Assembly: GCA_945271295.1 (NCBI GenBank)
Contig: CALYPG010000025.1
Location: 1 to 39,238, forward strand
DNA: 39,238 nucleotides
Direction: 5' to 3'
From: an uncultured Gilliamella sp.
GTDB lineage: Bacteria; Pseudomonadota; Gammaproteobacteria; Enterobacterales; Orbaceae
In this document: in pieces, positions 35,785 to 39,238 of the stretch
How the letters are laid out: the number at the start of each line of letters is the position of its first letter
Numbering within the stretch: the first letter of the stretch is position 1
The notes under the pieces: generated by a model
What the model saw: only the letters and a program-made list of their open reading frames with translations
Databases searched by the model: none
What the model was told of the DNA's origin: nothing
Program-made: the position numbers and the translations under genes

Positions 35785-36747
35785 ATGAACTCAACAAACA
35801 ATAAATTTTCCGTAGCCCCAATGCTGGATTGGACTGACAAACATTGTCGTTATTTTCATCGTATATTAACTAAACAAACCTTGCTCTATACTGAAATGGT
35901 GACTACCGGAGCAATTTTGTTTGGTAAAGGCGATTATTTAGCTTTTAATGCAAAAGAGCATCCAGTTAGTTTGCAATTAGGTGGTAGTGAGCCTAAAGCG
36001 CTAGCTCAGTGTGCAAAATTGGCGCAAGAACGTGGTTATGATGAAATAAACTTAAATGTTGGTTGCCCATCAGATCGGGTACAAAATGGTATGTTCGGAG
36101 CTTGTTTAATGGCTAATGCTGAACTAGTAGCTAAATGTGTGGCTAGCATGCAAGAGCAAATCGATATTCCGGTAACCGTCAAGACTCGGATTGGTATTGA
36201 TGATCAAGATAGTTATACCTTTTTATGCCAATTTATTGAAAAAGTCATGCCTTTTACCAAGACTTTTATTATTCATGCACGCAAGGCATGGCTTTCAGGA
36301 CTTAGTCCTAAAGAAAATCGCGAAGTACCACCGCTTAACTATGAACGAGTTTATCAACTTAAACAAGATTACCCCCATTTAACTATCGCCATTAATGGTG
36401 GTATTAAGACTATTGATGAAATTAAGCAACATTTGCATTATGTTGATGGTGTTATGGTGGGACGTGAAGCTTACCAAAATCCAATGTTACTCACTCAGAT
36501 TGATTCGCAAATCTTTGGTTTGCCCAAGCCAGCAATCGATCCTATCTTAGCTATTAAAGGGCTTTATCCTTATATTGAACAGCAATTAACGAAAGGTGCT
36601 CAACTTAATCACATTATGCGCCATACTTTGGGTATATTTAATGGGCGTAAAGGGGCTAAGCAATGGCGACGTTACTTAAGTGAAAATGCTCATAAACAAG
36701 GCGCTGGGATAGAAGTGGTTGAACAAGCTTTAACGTTTATTAACTAA
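35785..36747 (+). CDS. dusA: tRNA-dihydrouridine synthase A
   Basis: This FMN enzyme reduces uridines 20/20a in the tRNA D-loop. [17 protein letters not shown] opens the TIM barrel. [21 protein letters not shown] contains the catalytic cysteine (in GACLM). [29 protein letters not shown] and [12 protein letters not shown] complete the DusA pattern. From ATG 35785 it has 320 residues, and the match to E. coli starts eight residues in. A GTG at 35692 would add 31 residues without similarity and has no ribosome-binding site; however, the site before 35785 is also weak, so the start is not certain. It is a monocistronic gene between the YwqK-type gene and rep. Confidence 0.95.
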   Translation: MNSTNNKFSVAPMLDWTDKHCRYFHRILTKQTLLYTEMVTTGAILFGKGDYLAFNAKEHPVSLQLGGSEPKALAQCAKLAQERGYDEINLNVGCPSDRVQNGMFGACLMANAELVAKCVASMQEQIDIPVTVKTRIGIDDQDSYTFLCQFIEKVMPFTKTFIIHARKAWLSGLSPKENREVPPLNYERVYQLKQDYPHLTIAINGGIKTIDEIKQHLHYVDGVMVGREAYQNPMLLTQIDSQIFGLPKPAIDPILAIKGLYPYIEQQLTKGAQLNHIMRHTLGIFNGRKGAKQWRRYLSENAHKQGAGIEVVEQALTFIN

Positions 36748-36852
36748 TAGCTTGGCAGCCAACTACCGATGTAGCTAATTGGTTGCCATAATTGCGCATA
36801 AGTAGCTAATCGGTATATACTAACCAACAATTTTCCTAATGGTCTTTATGCT

Positions 36853-38868
36853 GTGCGTCTAAATTCTAGTCAACAACAAGCTGTTGAGTATGTTTCAGGT
36901 CCGTGCTTAGTGTTAGCCGGTGCCGGTTCTGGAAAAACTCGGGTAATCATTAATAAAATTGCTTATTTAATAAGGGTAAAAGAATATTTACCCCGGCATA
37001 TTGTGGCGGTTACTTTTACTAATAAAGCCGCGCGTGAAATGAAAGAACGGATTGCCCAATCACTCACCAAACAAGAAACTAGAGGGCTTAAAATCTCAAC
37101 TTTCCATACTTTAGGGCTGGATATTGTTCGACGTGAATATAAACACCTAGGCATTAAAGCTAATTTTTCGTTATTTGACGATCATGACCAATTTGCTTTA
37201 CTAAAAGAGCTTACCCAGCAATGGTTAGATGGTGATAAAGATCTTATCAATCAATTACGTGCCACTATTTCTAACTGGAAGAATGATATTATTGATGCAA
37301 CCATTGCCATGGCAAGAGCGCAAACCAATAAAGAAAAGTTATTTGCTCATTGTTACCAATTATATGAAAAACAATTAAAAGCTTGTAGTATTTTAGATTT
37401 TGATGATCTTATTTTATTACCGACGCTGTTATTAAAAACCAACGAAGAAGTTCGGGAAAAATGGCAGAATCGAGTGCGTTATTTATTGGTTGATGAATAT
37501 CAAGACACCAATACCAGTCAATATGAATTTATTAAATTACTAGTTGGTAGTCGAGCTAAATTTACCGTAGTTGGCGATGATGATCAGTCCATTTATTCCT
37601 GGCGAGGTGCGCGGCCGCAAAATTTGGTATTACTTAAACAAGACTTCCCGAAGCTAGAAGTAATTAAGCTAGAACAAAATTACCGATCCTCTGGGCGAAT
37701 TTTAAAAGTTGCCAATATTTTAATTGAAAATAATCCACATATTTTTGAAAAAAAACTTTTTTCCAAATTAGGTTATGGCGAAGAAATAAAGGTAATAACA
37801 GCCGATAATGAAGATCACGAGGCGGAGAAAGTCGTCAATGATTTAATTGGTCATCGCTTTGCGAATAACAGTCAGTATGGGCAATATGCCATTTTATATC
37901 GGGGTAATCATCAATCGCGTTTAATCGAAAAAATGTTAATGCAGTATCGCATACCGTATCGAATTTCTGGCGGCACCTCATTTTTTGCCCGCACGGAAAT
38001 TAAAGATTTAATGGCTTACTTGCGACTATTAACTAACCCTGATGATGATAATGCGTTTATTCGCATTATAAACACCCCTAAACGTGAAATCGGACCGGTT
38101 ACCATACAAAAACTCGGTGAATGGGCTAATCAGCGTGGTGTTAGCTTATTTCAAGCAAGTCATGATATGGGGTTAACCGAATTGCTCTCGGGCAAACGGA
38201 TGGAGTCGTTACAGTTATTTATTAAATGGTTTGATTCATTGATTCAAAAATCTCATAGTGAACCAATGGCAGCGATCCATGAATTGTTACACGGTATTCA
38301 TTATGAAAGTTGGATTTATGAAACTTCGCCATCGCCTACCGCCGGGCAAATGCGTATGCGTAATGTTGAGCAGTTAGTCAGTTGGCTCAATGATATGTTA
38401 CAAGGCGATGAACTTAATGAAGAAATGACTTTAGAGCAAGCGGTAGCTAGATTCACTTTGCGCGATATGTTAGAACGTAACGAATCCGAAGAAGAGCTCG
38501 ATCAGGTGCAATTAATGACCCTACATGCATCTAAAGGACTTGAATTCCCTTATGTTTATTTAGTTGGGATGTCAGAAGGTTTACTACCTCACCAAACTAG
38601 TATTGATGAAGATAATATTGAAGAAGAGCGCCGCCTTGCGTATGTTGGCATTACTCGGGCACAACGTGAATTAACCTTCTCATTTAGTCGCCAACGCAAA
38701 CAATTTGGTGAAACCGTTCATGTTGAACCAAGCCGATTTTTATTAGAACTGCCACAAGACGATTTAACTTGGCAAGATCAACGTAACGAACTATCGCCCG
38801 AGAAAAAAATGCAACAAGGTCAAAGCCGACTCGCAATGCTCAAAGCGCAAATTGCTAGTGCCAAATAG
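36853..38868 (+). CDS. rep: ATP-dependent DNA helicase Rep
   Basis: This is a 3'-5' superfamily 1 helicase that clears proteins ahead of forks and supports PriC-dependent restart. The 671-residue product is very close to E. coli Rep (673). Walker [13 protein letters not shown] is at about residues 19-30, motif Ia is [14 protein letters not shown], motif II is [10 protein letters not shown], motif III is [15 protein letters not shown], and motifs V/VI are [16 protein letters not shown] and [13 protein letters not shown]. The start is GTG 36853, since [20 protein letters not shown] aligns exactly with the E. coli start. The ribosome-binding site is weak. It stands alone; tRNA-Arg follows after 315 bases. 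Confidence 0.97.
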   Translation: MRLNSSQQQAVEYVSGPCLVLAGAGSGKTRVIINKIAYLIRVKEYLPRHIVAVTFTNKAAREMKERIAQSLTKQETRGLKISTFHTLGLDIVRREYKHLGIKANFSLFDDHDQFALLKELTQQWLDGDKDLINQLRATISNWKNDIIDATIAMARAQTNKEKLFAHCYQLYEKQLKACSILDFDDLILLPTLLLKTNEEVREKWQNRVRYLLVDEYQDTNTSQYEFIKLLVGSRAKFTVVGDDDQSIYSWRGARPQNLVLLKQDFPKLEVIKLEQNYRSSGRILKVANILIENNPHIFEKKLFSKLGYGEEIKVITADNEDHEAEKVVNDLIGHRFANNSQYGQYAILYRGNHQSRLIEKMLMQYRIPYRISGGTSFFARTEIKDLMAYLRLLTNPDDDNAFIRIINTPKREIGPVTIQKLGEWANQRGVSLFQASHDMGLTELLSGKRMESLQLFIKWFDSLIQKSHSEPMAAIHELLHGIHYESWIYETSPSPTAGQMRMRNVEQLVSWLNDMLQGDELNEEMTLEQAVARFTLRDMLERNESEEELDQVQLMTLHASKGLEFPYVYLVGMSEGLLPHQTSIDEDNIEEERRLAYVGITRAQRELTFSFSRQRKQFGETVHVEPSRFLLELPQDDLTWQDQRNELSPEKKMQQGQSRLAMLKAQIASAK

Positions 38869-39125
38869 TTATTAAAAAAGGAAATACCATTACTTATAGG
38901 GATTATATTTATTCTAAACATAACTAAAGCAGAAAATTAAATGTTAACATCATTTTGTAAAAAAGTTTCAGGTTAGCTATACGTTTCAGTATAAAACATC
39001 ACGGTAACTTTAAAATAAACAGAGCAAATATTATTGCCATCGTCAATATTATCACTTTACATTATTTTAATAATCAGAAATTGATGATATTTTGTTAATC
39101 TAACCAGCTAAACAATTAAAAATCA
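38869..39125. other. Intergenic between rep and the tRNA-Arg promoter
   Basis: No gene is seen. It contains the second copy of the 40-bp dispersed repeat (38957-38996). No clear terminator for rep was recognised. Confidence 0.45.
38957..38996 (+). repeat. Dispersed 40-bp repeat, copy 2
   Basis: This copy differs from the one at 3251-3290 at three positions only. Here the inner inverted pair extends to TATAC...GTATA around GTTTCA. It lies 188 bases upstream of the tRNA-Arg gene and points towards it, whereas copy 1 points away from tRNA-Cys. Confidence 0.8.
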
Positions 39126-39153
39126 TTGACGGATCGAAATAGCTTTATATAAT
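39126..39153 (+). promoter_or_regulatory. Sigma-70 promoter of tRNA-Arg
   Basis: TTGACG (39126-39131) and a perfect TATAAT (39148-39153) are 16 bases apart. Transcription would start near 39160, about 24 bases before the tRNA. Confidence 0.8.
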
Positions 39154-39183
39154 ATTCAGCGTTTATCATCAAAGCGTATCTAT

Positions 39184-39238
39184 GTCTCCTTAGCTCAGCT
39201 GGATAGAGCAACGGCCTTCTAAGCCGTAGGTCACAGGT
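39184..39238 (+). tRNA. tRNA-Arg (anticodon UCU), 3' end outside the window
   Basis: The sequence GTCTCCTTAGCTCAGCTGGA has the acceptor 5' strand and D-arm. The anticodon stem-loop ACGGCCTTCTAAGCCGT gives anticodon UCU, and the variable loop and T-arm start (CACAGGT) follow. It closely resembles E. coli argU. The T-arm and 3' acceptor strand lie past the right edge. The strong promoter just upstream supports expression. Confidence 0.92.

Overview
The window is AT-rich chromosomal DNA of a gammaproteobacterium. The housekeeping genes (guaA, pta, ackA, yfbV, priC, cysK, ruvAB, ybaB, dnaX, dusA, rep, two tRNAs) encode proteins close to enteric ones. The low GC, the compact gene set, the scattered adhesin-like and type VI secretion leftovers, and the near absence of the Pasteurellaceae uptake word together suggest a host-associated member of the Orbaceae (Gilliamella-like). 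That placement is inference; no marker gene was compared.

Layout. Positions 1-3050 are accessory: a broken vgrG and three unrecognised minus-strand genes that resemble orphan immunity genes, ending at the 3' end of a tRNA-Cys. Positions 3500-11019 hold a short-chain fatty acid/acetoacetate module, atoDAEB followed by atoSC. In front of it lies a textbook sigma-54 control region: two palindromes, an IHF consensus site and a -24/-12 promoter. Positions 11342-16054 hold an RpiR-type regulator and a mannose-family PTS operon (EIIA, EIIB, EIIC, EIID) that ends in a tyrosine-phosphatase-like gene; two HexR/RpiR-like palindromes precede the EIIA gene.

Positions 16100-22050 are accessory again: a long inverted repeat, a small secreted protein, an SPFH/SHOCT protein paired with a zinc-ribbon membrane protein, a graveyard with an IS3-type transposase fragment and a stray ybaB fragment, and a secreted adhesin-like protein with a perfect FNR-type palindrome upstream. 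Positions 22532-39238 are core: guaA, the ackA/pta acetate node with clear terminators, yfbV-priC, cysK, ruvAB (with a LexA box), ybaB-dnaX (with a complete programmed -1 frameshift signal), a MORN/YwqK-type secreted protein, dusA, rep and the start of tRNA-Arg(UCU).

How the genes work together: AtoDAEB would import short-chain acids or acetoacetate and convert them to acetyl-CoA, and Pta/AckA would convert acetyl-CoA to acetate with ATP formation. The PTS brings in an unidentified sugar with phosphorylation. RuvAB, PriC, Rep and DnaX form a replication/repair group, although they are not in one operon.
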